Part shown: piece by piece, positions 15,413-23,051 of the stretch
Numbering within the stretch: position 1 is the stretch's first letter
Layout of the letters: each line of letters begins with the position of its first letter
Virus record (IMG/VR): IMGVR_UViG_3300042898_003801
Span: 1-64,000 of that record
Strand: one strand, 5' to 3'
Length of the DNA stretch: 64,000 nucleotides
Source: a virus
The notes under the pieces: model-generated
Seen by the model: only the letters and a program-made list of their open reading frames with translations
Databases searched by the model: none
What the model was told of the DNA's origin: nothing
Made by a program: the position numbers and the translations under genes

Positions 15413-15441
15413 TTGACCATAAACTGTTCTTTTGCTATAAT
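15413..15441 (+). promoter_or_regulatory. Sigma-70-type promoter (cassette 6)
   Basis: TTGACC (15413-15418), 17 bp, TATAAT (15436-15441). The leader is longer than in the other cassettes (about 65 nt) and contains an inverted repeat TTGTGTGACAAGCAA that may form a small hairpin before the start at 15513. Confidence 0.85.
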
Positions 15442-15512
15442 ATTGATATGTTGTGTGACAAGCAACATGTATTTTAACTTAAACTTTATAGGCAACTTTG
15501 AAAGGCAACACC

Positions 15513-15860
15513 ATGTCAACAACTGAAAAACTCTTCTCCGTCGCAGGCACTGCAACTAATCCTGATGGCACTACCAAAGCTCGCTTTGCGAATGATTTGG
15601 TATCTCGTCATAAGATTTTGAACAAGTCTGGTTGCACAGATATCAATCTGATTGAACTTCCACATGCAATGACCAAATTGCAGGCTTTGCAGTTCTTGCA
15701 AGACACACAGGGCTACACTGGCGATGCCAGCTATGCAGTAGCCAACAAATTGGCAGAAAAAACCAAACTTGCCAAGAAAGGCGAATTGACTGTCAGTGCT
15801 TCAAGTGTGAAGTCTGGCAAAACACCTGCCAAGGCTGTTAACTCAGCAGTAGAAGCCTAA
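15513..15860 (+). CDS. Conserved small phage protein
   Basis: 115 residues from the ATG behind GAAAGGCAAC. RFANDLVSRHKILNKSGCTD and INLIELPHAMTK are recognisable as a small phage family, and the C-terminal third is a Lys/Ala/Ser-rich tail. Function unknown. Followed by a perfect terminator hairpin. Confidence 0.7.
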   Translation: MSTTEKLFSVAGTATNPDGTTKARFANDLVSRHKILNKSGCTDINLIELPHAMTKLQALQFLQDTQGYTGDASYAVANKLAEKTKLAKKGELTVSASSVKSGKTPAKAVNSAVEA

Positions 15861-15879
15861 TAGGAATCTACTCCAACAC

Positions 15880-15905
15880 AATGGCACTTCGGTGCCATTT
15901 TTTAC
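15880..15905 (+). terminator. Rho-independent terminator with UUCG loop
   Basis: AATGGCAC (15880-15887), TTCG loop, GTGCCATT (15892-15899) and six T residues. The stem is perfect and the loop is the very stable UUCG tetraloop. Confidence 0.93.
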
Positions 15906-15933
15906 GATTTTTAAATCTGTCATAATTAATTGT

Positions 15934-16179
15934 ATGCTCGATGAAAACACCCAAGAAGAAATAATCCGTATAGCTACCATGCATCTCATGTTGGTATTGT
16001 ATCGAGAAGGTATAACTAAAATCCATATGGGCGGTCTCATGCGTGTTTTGGGTGTGCCCAATGACACTGCAGCTGAACACGACAATGAAGAAGTCATAAT
16101 AGACGATGAATTTGCTAAATATGTTGAGCAATTGACTGCGCTTGCTTGTAGTCAGCCTGCCAATCAATCCTTGCACTAA
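15934..16179 (+). CDS. Small phage protein, family shared with the 9070 remnant
   Basis: 81 residues from the first ATG after the terminator. Helical N-terminus (EEIIRIATMHLMLVLYREG), then GGLMRVLGVPN, then the acidic EEVIIDDEFAKYVEQLTAL. The last segment is shared with the headless fragment at 9070-9250. A reading from further upstream would include the terminator stem. Function unknown. Confidence 0.6.
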   Translation: MLDENTQEEIIRIATMHLMLVLYREGITKIHMGGLMRVLGVPNDTAAEHDNEEVIIDDEFAKYVEQLTALACSQPANQSLH

Positions 16180-16422
16180 ATGTCCCAACCCAAAGATAAA
16201 CATGGTGAAGCCATGTTTATAATATTACTCAGAACGTCTCAGGCTAGAAATTTATTCACTGCCTGGATCAACGACAATAAAAATGCTCGTGCCAGAATCG
16301 ATGATGGACGTATGTATTTGTTTGATCATAATTCATTGAACTTGTTTATGGTGACCTGGCGCCACAATTGGGACGATGTAACTATATGGGATACTTGGAA
16401 TCGTCGACACATACATGGGTGA
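16180..16422 (+). CDS. Small hypothetical phage protein
   Basis: 80 residues, starting immediately at the base after the previous stop. Trp/His-rich C-terminus (WRHNWDDVTIWDTWNRRH). Soluble. No family recognised. Confidence 0.5.
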   Translation: MSQPKDKHGEAMFIILLRTSQARNLFTAWINDNKNARARIDDGRMYLFDHNSLNLFMVTWRHNWDDVTIWDTWNRRHIHG

Positions 16423-16425
16423 TTT

Positions 16426-17145
16426 ATGTCGCAATTTATAAAATTACAAGTTTCGTTCCCTCCTGGAGCAGGAGGCAATTGGCTTGCAAGTGTGTTAAGT
16501 TATTGTGTTTACCCTGATTATAGTTGGGCAGCTCAAAAAATAAATTTTCATAACATATATAAAATTGAGTTAGGTCACCATCCAATGATTACAGATAATA
16601 CATTGTCCATTGGAAATAACTCTTACAAATATAATTTTTGGAAATTATATCTGCATAAACAAATATTACGCAACTCCAAGTACACACGTATTGGAGGGAA
16701 AAAATTTATAGTAAATCCTCACAAACAAACTATTAACAACAAAGATAATTTTTTCTGGTTAATTGATCAATGTAGATGTATACAAAACTATCAATGTCCT
16801 GGAAAATTTCAAATTGATTGGCAAGATTTATTTGTTGATCCTAATCGTGCCTGGACTGCTATCTGTAATTTCCTTGAATACAATCACAAAAAAAATCATA
16901 TTGATTTTCCTCAATTTAAAATTGCATTAGATAGCTATACAAAAACTTGCCAGGTTGTAAATTACAAAACAAATGTTAATCATAGGTTGTTTTTAATATG
17001 GAGTTTGGCATTTTTACAAAATAATAATTACACTGCACCATTTGATGTATTTGAAAAATTCGGGTCGGAAGAAATGACGACCTGGGTTCATAAATTCCGC
17101 CCGATGATTTTAGAGTACACACAGCAAAATACGTTTTCAATTTGA
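16426..17145 (+). CDS. P-loop sulfotransferase-like protein (copy 1)
   Basis: 239 residues. SFPPGAGGNWLASVL (residues 10-24) is a glycine-rich loop in the position of the PAPS-binding loop of sulfotransferases or a Walker A variant. The remainder is rich in Asn, Lys, Tyr and Phe and much more AT-rich than the neighbours. The canonical GKT/S is missing, so a sulfotransferase-type fold is preferred to an ATPase. Catalytic residues cannot be assigned. One of seven such genes in the window. Confidence 0.5.
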   Translation: MSQFIKLQVSFPPGAGGNWLASVLSYCVYPDYSWAAQKINFHNIYKIELGHHPMITDNTLSIGNNSYKYNFWKLYLHKQILRNSKYTRIGGKKFIVNPHKQTINNKDNFFWLIDQCRCIQNYQCPGKFQIDWQDLFVDPNRAWTAICNFLEYNHKKNHIDFPQFKIALDSYTKTCQVVNYKTNVNHRLFLIWSLAFLQNNNYTAPFDVFEKFGSEEMTTWVHKFRPMILEYTQQNTFSI

Positions 17146-17156
17146 TTAAACAAAAT

Positions 17157-17184
17157 TTGACAAGTGTGCAAAATGTTGTATAAT
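17157..17184 (+). promoter_or_regulatory. Sigma-70-type promoter
   Basis: TTGACA (17157-17162), 16 bp, TATAAT (17179-17184), then AAAGGAAA 10 bases before ATG 17210. Confidence 0.85.
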
Positions 17185-17209
17185 TACTATACATTTAAAG
17201 GAAACACAA

Positions 17210-17401
17210 ATGACACAACATGAACAAATCGTAGCCGCTTATGAAACTTACCTTGCCGAAAATGCCAAGTTTACAGAAAAAGGTGTCAAAGCCGCAGCGG
17301 CCCGTGCTAGAAAAGCCCTGCAGGAAATGAGCAAAGGTATCAAAGAGCGTCGTAAAGAAATTACCGCTGAAAAAGAAACATTAGCAACTGCCAAACCCTA
17401 A
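17210..17401 (+). CDS. Histone H1-like (Hc1-type) small basic protein
   Basis: 63 residues, Ala/Lys/Glu-rich helix: EQIVAAYETYLAENAKF, then GVKAAAARARKALQEM and KERRKEI. The pattern is that of the N-terminal part of bacterial histone H1-like Hc1 proteins, which also appear in phages and bind DNA. Alone under a strong promoter. DNA compaction or host-transcription effects are plausible but inferred. Confidence 0.6.
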   Translation: MTQHEQIVAAYETYLAENAKFTEKGVKAAAARARKALQEMSKGIKERRKEITAEKETLATAKP

Positions 17402-17415
17402 TCCGGGTACCGCTT

Positions 17416-17424
17416 TGTAAATAC
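17416..17424 (+). promoter_or_regulatory. T4-type late promoter box
   Basis: TGTAAATAC lies 27 bp before the virion gene at 17451. The same TAAATAC core precedes the fibre gene at 23987 and the giant gene at 57544. Confidence 0.5.
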
Positions 17425-17450
17425 TGCTGGTTGAATATAAAAGTAATTGC

Positions 17451-17942
17451 ATGGATTTAGCAAAATCTAACAACACCACTCACTACAGTGAAGATACCAT
17501 TTCTATAGATTCAATAGACGCACCTGCTACCATTGGTGCTATTGACTCTATAACTGTATCATCACTTGGTAACACAACTGGTACCTACTCCATTGACAAT
17601 CCTTACTTAATCAATGGTGGTAGCACTATTAGTGCGGTCACAGGGGCCAACGGCTACAGTTATGCCAACTGGAACACACAGGCTGGCACCATTGTTCCCA
17701 GCGGAACAATCAGTCTCCAAGGTGAAAATGCTGACATCCGGGTCAACGGTGTAAGCCTGATGGATACATTAAACACCATTGCAGAACGCTTGAATATTTT
17801 ACACCCAAACCCAGAACTAGAAACAGAATGGGATCAACTTCGAGAACTTGGCGAGCAGTACCGAGAACTAGAAAAACAACTTAAAGAAAAATCAGAGATG
17901 TGGGAAAAGCTAACTGCAATGCCACCACCGATTGTTGATTAA
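17451..17942 (+). CDS. Phage structural protein with C-terminal coiled coil
   Basis: 163 residues. The N-terminal part is Ser/Thr/Ile-rich with short repeats like the fibre proteins. Then a conserved block ENADIRVNGVSLMDTLNTIA, ERLNILHPNPELE and a coiled coil to the end. That C-terminal block is recognisable in many T4-like phages as a hypothetical virion-associated protein. The late box upstream fits a structural role. Confidence 0.7.
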   Translation: MDLAKSNNTTHYSEDTISIDSIDAPATIGAIDSITVSSLGNTTGTYSIDNPYLINGGSTISAVTGANGYSYANWNTQAGTIVPSGTISLQGENADIRVNGVSLMDTLNTIAERLNILHPNPELETEWDQLRELGEQYRELEKQLKEKSEMWEKLTAMPPPIVD

Positions 17943-18115
17943 GTGTGTAGTTAACGACAAAAATGTACCAGAATTTCCGGTATAACAGTCCATTAACAAA
18001 GTCAGAACTAAGTATTTGCGGGGGCAGAAAACCCAATCTGCTAATTTATATATTGGCAATAGGTCACAATCATACATCTGCCCCTTCTTATCAATCCAGT
18101 TAAAAGGAGAACAAG
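17943..18115 (+). other. Intergenic leader of the wall hydrolase gene
   Basis: 173 bp without a gene. It contains a palindrome-like stretch (GAATTTCCGG) and ends with AAAAGGAGAACAAG, a strong ribosome binding site for the TTG start at 18116. No tRNA fold and no clear promoter seen. Confidence 0.4.
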
Positions 18116-18694
18116 TTGAATAATTCAACCAACAGCATCTGCACCATCTTAGAAACATGGGGTAGTGTATTAGTAAAATTTGTAAGTCTCTTGATGGTTA
18201 TTATGATAGTGGTAAATTTTACAACTTATCATCTTGACAATCTAAAAGCAAACAACGCATTACATAAACCAGAACATGTGAGCGCAAAAGAGCGCACCCA
18301 ACAATTAGAATGCCTGACTCGTAATATCTATTGGGAAGCAGCTGGTGAGCCGTTTGAAGGTAAAGTAGCAGTGGCACAGGTTACTATGAATCGAGTGGAC
18401 AGTGGAAAATTTGCCAGCAATGTGTGCGGAGTAGTTTATCAAAAGAACATTGTATACGAAAAGGTAATTTGTCAGTTCAGCTGGTACTGTGAAGGCACAC
18501 ACAAAACTAAATCTGTGCATGGAGCCATGTGGAAAGAAAGCGAAGAAGTAGCCAAAAAAGTACTGCTTGAAGGTTTTCGATTGCCTAGTTTACAAAAGGC
18601 CATGTATTTTCATGCAGTGCATATAAAACCACAATGGGGTAAACCTGTTGTTGCTCAAATTGGAAATCACATCTTTTACGGAGAAAAAATATGA
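18116..18694 (+). CDS. Membrane-anchored SleB-type cell wall hydrolase
   Basis: 192 residues. A membrane helix at about 17-37 is followed by a Hydrolase_2/SleB domain from about 64: LTRNIYWEAAGEPFEGKVAV with catalytic Glu74, QVTMNRVDSGKFASNVCGVV and QFSWYCEG. The family cleaves peptidoglycan glycan strands. The N-terminal helix could be a signal-anchor-release sequence that delays export until lysis. Start is TTG, chosen for the strong AAAGGAG site, because no ATG precedes the membrane helix. It overlaps the next membrane gene by 4 bp. Confidence 0.85.
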   Translation: MNNSTNSICTILETWGSVLVKFVSLLMVIMIVVNFTTYHLDNLKANNALHKPEHVSAKERTQQLECLTRNIYWEAAGEPFEGKVAVAQVTMNRVDSGKFASNVCGVVYQKNIVYEKVICQFSWYCEGTHKTKSVHGAMWKESEEVAKKVLLEGFRLPSLQKAMYFHAVHIKPQWGKPVVAQIGNHIFYGEKI

Positions 18695-19014
18695 AATTTG
18701 GATTAACTTTTATTGAATCTGCAGTTCAAGGATTTAGACAATTTATTGACGAACATTTACCTAAAATTTCAGCTGAAACGCTGGGATGGTTGGCCACTGT
18801 TATTATTCATTGTGCAACCATCCCTACTTTGTTGAGCCTATTAACCGGACTCAGTGACCGCACACCCAATTTGGACATTGTGCTATTCATGTGGGCAGGA
18901 CTTATCCTAATGTTTGGCCGAGCAGTCATACTCAAAGACGCACTTAACATCATTACCATTGGTATGGGATTTATGGCACAGGCTGTTTTAATGGCTCTAA
19001 TACTATTCAAATGA
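18691..19014 (+). CDS. Conserved phage membrane protein, 3 TM helices
   Basis: 107 residues. Hydrophobic segments at about 31-50, 63-80 and 83-105 with a conserved ISAETLGWLATVIIHCATIP and FMWAGLILMFGRAVILKD. I recall very similar proteins beside structural or lysis genes of cyanophage-type phages. Coupling to the SleB-like hydrolase suggests a holin-like or secretion partner role. This is inference. Confidence 0.7.
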   Translation: MKFGLTFIESAVQGFRQFIDEHLPKISAETLGWLATVIIHCATIPTLLSLLTGLSDRTPNLDIVLFMWAGLILMFGRAVILKDALNIITIGMGFMAQAVLMALILFK

Positions 19015-19583
19015 TTGAAAATTTATTTGTTATATTTGCACCAGGACTTGGCGGCAATCATCTAGCAAATTTAATTGGATTATCTAGTAGATTTACACGC
19101 AATACTGATCTTAGTAAATATCGGCCGGGCATAAAAACTGCACATCTGGCTGATATATCAAATCTACAAGAAAAATCTTTGTTGGATAATTTGCCACAGT
19201 TACAGATCCAAAGCAACGTGTTATGTGGACATTTAGCAGAATATCTTTGGATACAACAAAAACAAATTGATAAATTTTTTATAAATCGTAAATTTTTAAT
19301 AATAACATTTCCAAAAAAAAATACTGCAGCTTATGATAGGCTGCTAAAATTTTGTCCAAATTTTAAGAACTATTGGTTCCATGAACAAACCAGTTTATAC
19401 TCTGTTCAATATATGGAAAAATTATTTGGTGAAAAAGATTTTTTTACACTGAATGCTGAAGATATATTTACAGAACAAGTTGATCAAATAATCAAATTTA
19501 TAGAATCAGAACTTGTTACGCAAATTGATGCAAAACTTGCCCAAAAGTTGCACACTATATGGTATAAATCAGTAACAGGTTGA
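19011..19583 (+). CDS. P-loop sulfotransferase-like protein (copy 2)
   Basis: 190 residues, AT-rich. FVIFAPGLGGNHLANLI (residues 6-22) is a glycine loop like those of copies 1 and 5. It is a clear paralogue of the gene at 41451: both have FAP.LGGNH.AN near the start, an AEDI/AEKI segment in the C-terminal third, and end with a KLHTIWYK/ELHSMRYK motif. ATGA overlap with the preceding membrane gene. Likely binds a nucleotide such as PAPS, but no catalytic residue is assignable. Confidence 0.5.
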   Translation: MIENLFVIFAPGLGGNHLANLIGLSSRFTRNTDLSKYRPGIKTAHLADISNLQEKSLLDNLPQLQIQSNVLCGHLAEYLWIQQKQIDKFFINRKFLIITFPKKNTAAYDRLLKFCPNFKNYWFHEQTSLYSVQYMEKLFGEKDFFTLNAEDIFTEQVDQIIKFIESELVTQIDAKLAQKLHTIWYKSVTG

Positions 19584-19608
19584 CCAATAACTAATAACTT
19601 GTTATAAT
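19580..19608 (+). promoter_or_regulatory. Sigma-70-type promoter
   Basis: TTGACC (19580-19585), 17 bp, TATAAT (19603-19608), overlapping the end of the preceding gene and 31 bp before ATG 19640. Confidence 0.85.
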
Positions 19609-19639
19609 TGACTATTCACACATGATTACAGGATAAATT

Positions 19640-20032
19640 ATGAGCATGCATTTACACCATCCTTCGTTGAGTCTAAATGGTAAACGCAAGGGCAAGATAA
19701 AATTTCGTAATGCCGATGAAGCACGTAAGGCCCGTGAGCTAGATGCGTCATGGAAAGAATTGCTTAAAAAACAAGGCATCGAAGCTGAAGAAAAAAAGCG
19801 TAGTCGTGCCATGAAAGCAGAGACCTTGACTTATAGCCTTCCTACTCCTATAGGTCGTACAGATACAAAACATATTCCTAGTTTAAATTCAGGCGCCGGT
19901 GTTGCCACAGTAGCACCAGCAAAAGTTTACACAGGCACCAAAGTCAAAGGTATTGCTACAATGCATAAATCAAATGCAGTACCGGTTTTCAGTGACGAAC
20001 AAGCCATAGATATTTCAAGGATGAGACGATGA
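19640..20032 (+). CDS. Conserved T4-like phage protein, unknown function
   Basis: 130 residues. A basic helical N-terminus (MSMHLHHPSLSLNGKRKGK, ARKARELDASWKELLKKQG) and a C-terminus with HIPSLNSG, PVYTG-like VYTGTKVKGIATMHKSN and DISRMRR. This pattern is highly conserved across cyanophage-type genomes, as I remember it. Possibly nucleic-acid or protein-binding. No enzyme motif. Confidence 0.7.
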   Translation: MSMHLHHPSLSLNGKRKGKIKFRNADEARKARELDASWKELLKKQGIEAEEKKRSRAMKAETLTYSLPTPIGRTDTKHIPSLNSGAGVATVAPAKVYTGTKVKGIATMHKSNAVPVFSDEQAIDISRMRR

Positions 20033-20388
20033 AATTTGACCTACAAGCATTTAATAAAAGCGAAACTTGGCGTTTACTCCAGGGCAACGCTGGCAATTGG
20101 TACCAAGAAGCCAGTGAGCCGGACCGGCAAAAATTGCAAAATTGGATGTATGGTATGCTCAATGAATCCACAGTTCAAATTGAGTTTACCAAAGCTGATG
20201 GAAGTATGCGCTCAATGACCTGCACTTTAAACGAGACCTTGGGTGCTAAACATGTAAATAAAGAGCCTGTAAACCAATCCAAAACCGTAGACAAAAAAGA
20301 AACCTGTGCAGTTTGGGATTGCAACGCCAATGGGTGGCGTAGTTTCAGATGGGATAGATTACAAAAGATAGCGGTCACAATTGAGTAA
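20029..20388 (+). CDS. Small phage protein with DUF2693-like core
   Basis: 119 residues. VQIEFTKADGSMRSMTCTL (about 51-69) matches the beta-hairpin core of the DUF2693-type phage proteins. A later VWDCNANGWRSFRWDRL adds further strands, so the whole may be a small WYL/SH3-like regulator domain. Overlaps its neighbours by 4 and 8 bp. Confidence 0.55.
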   Translation: MKFDLQAFNKSETWRLLQGNAGNWYQEASEPDRQKLQNWMYGMLNESTVQIEFTKADGSMRSMTCTLNETLGAKHVNKEPVNQSKTVDKKETCAVWDCNANGWRSFRWDRLQKIAVTIE

Positions 20389-20599
20389 AGACGATTTTAT
20401 AAAGATGGATGGTGTGGTAATAGAAGTGTTACGAAACACTACATACCGAGTAAAACTAACAGGTATTGAAAATACTGTACTAGCCTCATTGAATGGGCGT
20501 ATGCGCCAAAACAACATCAAAGTATTGGCTGGTGATATAGTAGAGATGGAGTTTAGTCCTTACGATGTAACTCGTGGACGCATAGTAAGACGTAGATAA
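20381..20599 (+). CDS. infA: Translation initiation factor IF-1
   Basis: 72 residues, exactly the length of bacterial IF-1. It follows the family end to end: MSKDDFIKMDGVVIEVL, NTTYRVKL, LNGRMRQNNIKVLAGDIVEME and SPYDVTRGRIVRRR, against the usual AKED.IEMQG, NT.FRVEL, GK.RKN.IRIL.GD.V and .PYDL.KGRI..R. IF-1 binds the ribosomal A site during initiation as an OB-fold. The start is TTG, supported by the conserved N-terminus. The next ATG at 20405 would remove conserved residues. A phage copy could favour initiation on phage mRNAs or replace the host factor. Confidence 0.9.
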   Translation: MSKDDFIKMDGVVIEVLRNTTYRVKLTGIENTVLASLNGRMRQNNIKVLAGDIVEMEFSPYDVTRGRIVRRR

Positions 20600-20600
20600 T

Positions 20601-21212
20601 TTAAAATTTAAATTTATTTAATAGATAATCGGCTGCTATCCGATGCGAAGATTGTTTTGGATGCGACCCGTTGAATTCATAATTATTCTTTTTACACCAG
20701 GTTAAAAATCCATGATTATCAAACAACACCACACGATTCCAATCAATTAGAATTTTCAATGAACTGATATAATTATCCGGTTCTGCTAACAAATTACTGG
20801 CAATGATATCGTCGTAGTCAAATGTAAACATGTAAGGTATACCACGAGCAACAAGGAATGTCTGTGCTAATATAATTTCCTTCAAGGATGAAGATATTCC
20901 GGTATACTCCCATTGGCCAGGACCTTGATACCAGTGTTCTTCAAATCCGCAACCGGGTTTGTATGTTGCCCTGCTGGTACCCACCCATCCTTGTTCAGTT
21001 CTGAACTCGTGTCGTATAGTTGTTGTCCAATCCACCAGCACAAAATCATCAGATTCGTAGCTTTGGTATAACACCATTCTGGCAATTTTGTGATTGGAAT
21101 TGACAGGTTTGATTCGTGACACATAATCACGAGACAGATGTGTTGCTATCAACTCTGGAAATGAGTTTTTTTCCATTATAATACTGGATCCAAATGCAAC
21201 AAGTCTAGACAT
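20601..21212 (-). CDS. SGNH hydrolase-like protein (copy 2, degenerate)
   Basis: 203 residues from the ATG at 21212, which has AAAGGT seven bases upstream. Block I reads VAFGSSIIME instead of GDSx, and the C-terminal block GSHPKQSSHRIAADYLL retains the His. The GxN block is not evident. It follows the acyl-adenylate ligase with overlapping ends, so both are one minus-strand operon. It may have lost activity or act as a transferase partner. Confidence 0.6.
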   Translation of the reverse strand: MSRLVAFGSSIIMEKNSFPELIATHLSRDYVSRIKPVNSNHKIARMVLYQSYESDDFVLVDWTTTIRHEFRTEQGWVGTSRATYKPGCGFEEHWYQGPGQWEYTGISSSLKEIILAQTFLVARGIPYMFTFDYDDIIASNLLAEPDNYISSLKILIDWNRVVLFDNHGFLTWCKKNNYEFNGSHPKQSSHRIAADYLLNKFKF

Positions 21213-21213
21213 A

Positions 21214-22293
21214 CTAATACCTTTCATTTAACCAGATTCGAGAAATTTTTCCAGACGGACTCACTGGTATCAAGTCAATCTGTTCTAGCACTCGTGGCCA
21301 ACAATGTTGTCCTAGGCCAATTAAAAAATCTTTAATGGTCTGTGAATCACAGGTGCCAGTGTACAAACACTTGACACAATCTGTGCCAAAAATCACACAG
21401 TCTGTGAGATTGTCAATGTTGGATTTCAGTTGATATTCCAAGCTCACTGGATTAACTTTGATGCCGCGAACATTGATTTGATCTTTGCTGCGCCCTAATA
21501 TACGATAATATCCAGCCTCATCACGATCGGCCAAATCGCCAGTGTCGTACCATCCAGGAGCAAACACAGTAGAACCTTGAATGTAGAGATGTCCGTCCAC
21601 AATATCAGCTTCTATTCCGTCGGGCAAACCCACAGTGCCCGGTCGTTGTTCTCCATGCAAAGGATTGGTAAAACATTGACTCAAGGACTCAGTCATACCA
21701 AATGCTTCTATCACAGGCACCTGATATTTTTCTGACAGATGCTGATACAATTCCGTGGGCAAAGCCGCACTGGCAGATCTTATAAATCTCAAATGATCAA
21801 AATCCATTTGAGAAATAACTCGTAAAAAATCAGGAATAGCACTGATAAAAGTTGGATCATAGTCAGGCATGGACTTGATATTTTTTACAGGCATATAGTG
21901 TATTTCGCACCGGGCCTGTTGTATAGCCCAATACATTCCTTGTCCGTGTGCATGCCACAGAGGCATTATGCTGACATACCGATCATTTGCAGTGATATCA
22001 TAGGCAGAACAGATTCGCTGAGCCAATGTATTCACTTGATCTTGAGTAAAACTACAAAACTTGCTGTCTCCGGTGGTACCACTGGTATACCAAAGCAAGC
22101 GTTCGTTGCAGTAGTCCGCACCGTCTCTGTAGCTTTCACCTTGGTTGGTGATTAATAAACTATAGTCAGCATTGTCTAATAAATATTTTTGTCTTGATGC
22201 AGCCGCATCAGGATTGATGATCATGATACTGTAATCATCTAATTGATTGATATAATCCTGAGGGTTGTTTGCACAAATAACTGCTCGTTTCAT
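21214..22293 (-). CDS. Acyl-adenylating enzyme (ANL superfamily), short form
   Basis: 359 residues. All core motifs are present: YTSGTTGDSK (69-78, phosphate loop), AFGMTES (197-203), YDTGDL (249-254), GRSKDQINVRG (267-277, hinge) and the catalytic C-terminal Lys in SPSGKISR (Lys349). About 150 residues of the usual N-terminal subdomain are missing, so the protein is a minimal adenylation domain. Known relatives activate carboxylic acids with ATP and pass them to CoA or a carrier thiol. No carrier protein is visible nearby. The SGNH gene behind it could be the acyl acceptor or hydrolysis partner. Confidence 0.88.
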   Translation of the reverse strand: MKRAVICANNPQDYINQLDDYSIMIINPDAAASRQKYLLDNADYSLLITNQGESYRDGADYCNERLLWYTSGTTGDSKFCSFTQDQVNTLAQRICSAYDITANDRYVSIMPLWHAHGQGMYWAIQQARCEIHYMPVKNIKSMPDYDPTFISAIPDFLRVISQMDFDHLRFIRSASAALPTELYQHLSEKYQVPVIEAFGMTESLSQCFTNPLHGEQRPGTVGLPDGIEADIVDGHLYIQGSTVFAPGWYDTGDLADRDEAGYYRILGRSKDQINVRGIKVNPVSLEYQLKSNIDNLTDCVIFGTDCVKCLYTGTCDSQTIKDFLIGLGQHCWPRVLEQIDLIPVSPSGKISRIWLNERY

Positions 22294-22332
22294 GTCAATA
22301 CTTATTGGCTCAAAATAAACAAGTAAAAGAAA

Positions 22333-23043
22333 ATGACAACTAAAAAAATTATAGGATTTGGCGATAGTTTTGTCTATGGCTCAGAACAAGAAAACAACGA
22401 CGACGGATCTTTGGGATGGCCGGGTCGCGTTGCCAACAATTTAAATTGTGAATATCATACTAGGGCAAACTCCGGATGTGGGAACGATTACATTGCACAG
22501 CAAATTTATTCTTGGTTTGCACAAAATCCAGTTGAAGACACCTTGGCAGTTATAAACTGGACTTGGATCAGTCGTTGGGATTATTATGTTTTTGACCATA
22601 AAACTTGGATTACCTTTGGCCCTACTTGTGTGCCAGCACGTCTTAAAGACTTGGTAGACCGCACTCAGGCTAAAGAAATGGTCGAGTTTTATCATTCACG
22701 AATCAATGCTGGCATACTATGGAATAAATTACGAAATTTACAAATAATATATGCGGCACAATCATATATGAAACAAAAAAATATCAATTGCATACAAACC
22801 TACATGGATTATGACATGTTTGATATTTCTTGTGAACACAAGGATTTGACTCCCGATTACATCAACGAACTGCAAAAACTAGTATATCCAGAACTAGAAT
22901 TATTTGAAGGGCAAAATTTTGTAGACTGGTCCAGAAAAAATGGATTTTTTGTGTCCAAGGGAGGAATGCATCCATTGGAAGATGCACACATTGCCGCGGC
23001 AGCTCTGTGGCAAAACCGATATGCAAATGCACTAGGCGCATAA
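22333..23043 (+). CDS. SGNH/GDSL hydrolase-like protein (copy 3)
   Basis: 236 residues. Block I IIGFGDSFVYG with an intact nucleophile Ser, a GxN-like block NSGCGNDYIA and the His block GGMHPLEDAHIAAA. It is a clear paralogue of the gene at 39907: WTWISRWDYYV against WSWIDRFDYCV, QTYMDYDMFD against MTYMDHLLFD, and LFEGQNFVDW against TFEGLNFQEW. Divergent from the minus-strand ligase operon. An esterase or acyltransferase is likely. Confidence 0.78.
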   Translation: MTTKKIIGFGDSFVYGSEQENNDDGSLGWPGRVANNLNCEYHTRANSGCGNDYIAQQIYSWFAQNPVEDTLAVINWTWISRWDYYVFDHKTWITFGPTCVPARLKDLVDRTQAKEMVEFYHSRINAGILWNKLRNLQIIYAAQSYMKQKNINCIQTYMDYDMFDISCEHKDLTPDYINELQKLVYPELELFEGQNFVDWSRKNGFFVSKGGMHPLEDAHIAAAALWQNRYANALGA

Positions 23044-23051
23044 ATACCCAT

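Noticed and set aside
17943-18115. Possible tRNA or small RNA in the 173-bp spacer
   Set aside because: No acceptor stem, T-loop (TTCGANNC) or anticodon arm can be traced. Only a leader with a ribosome binding site is visible.
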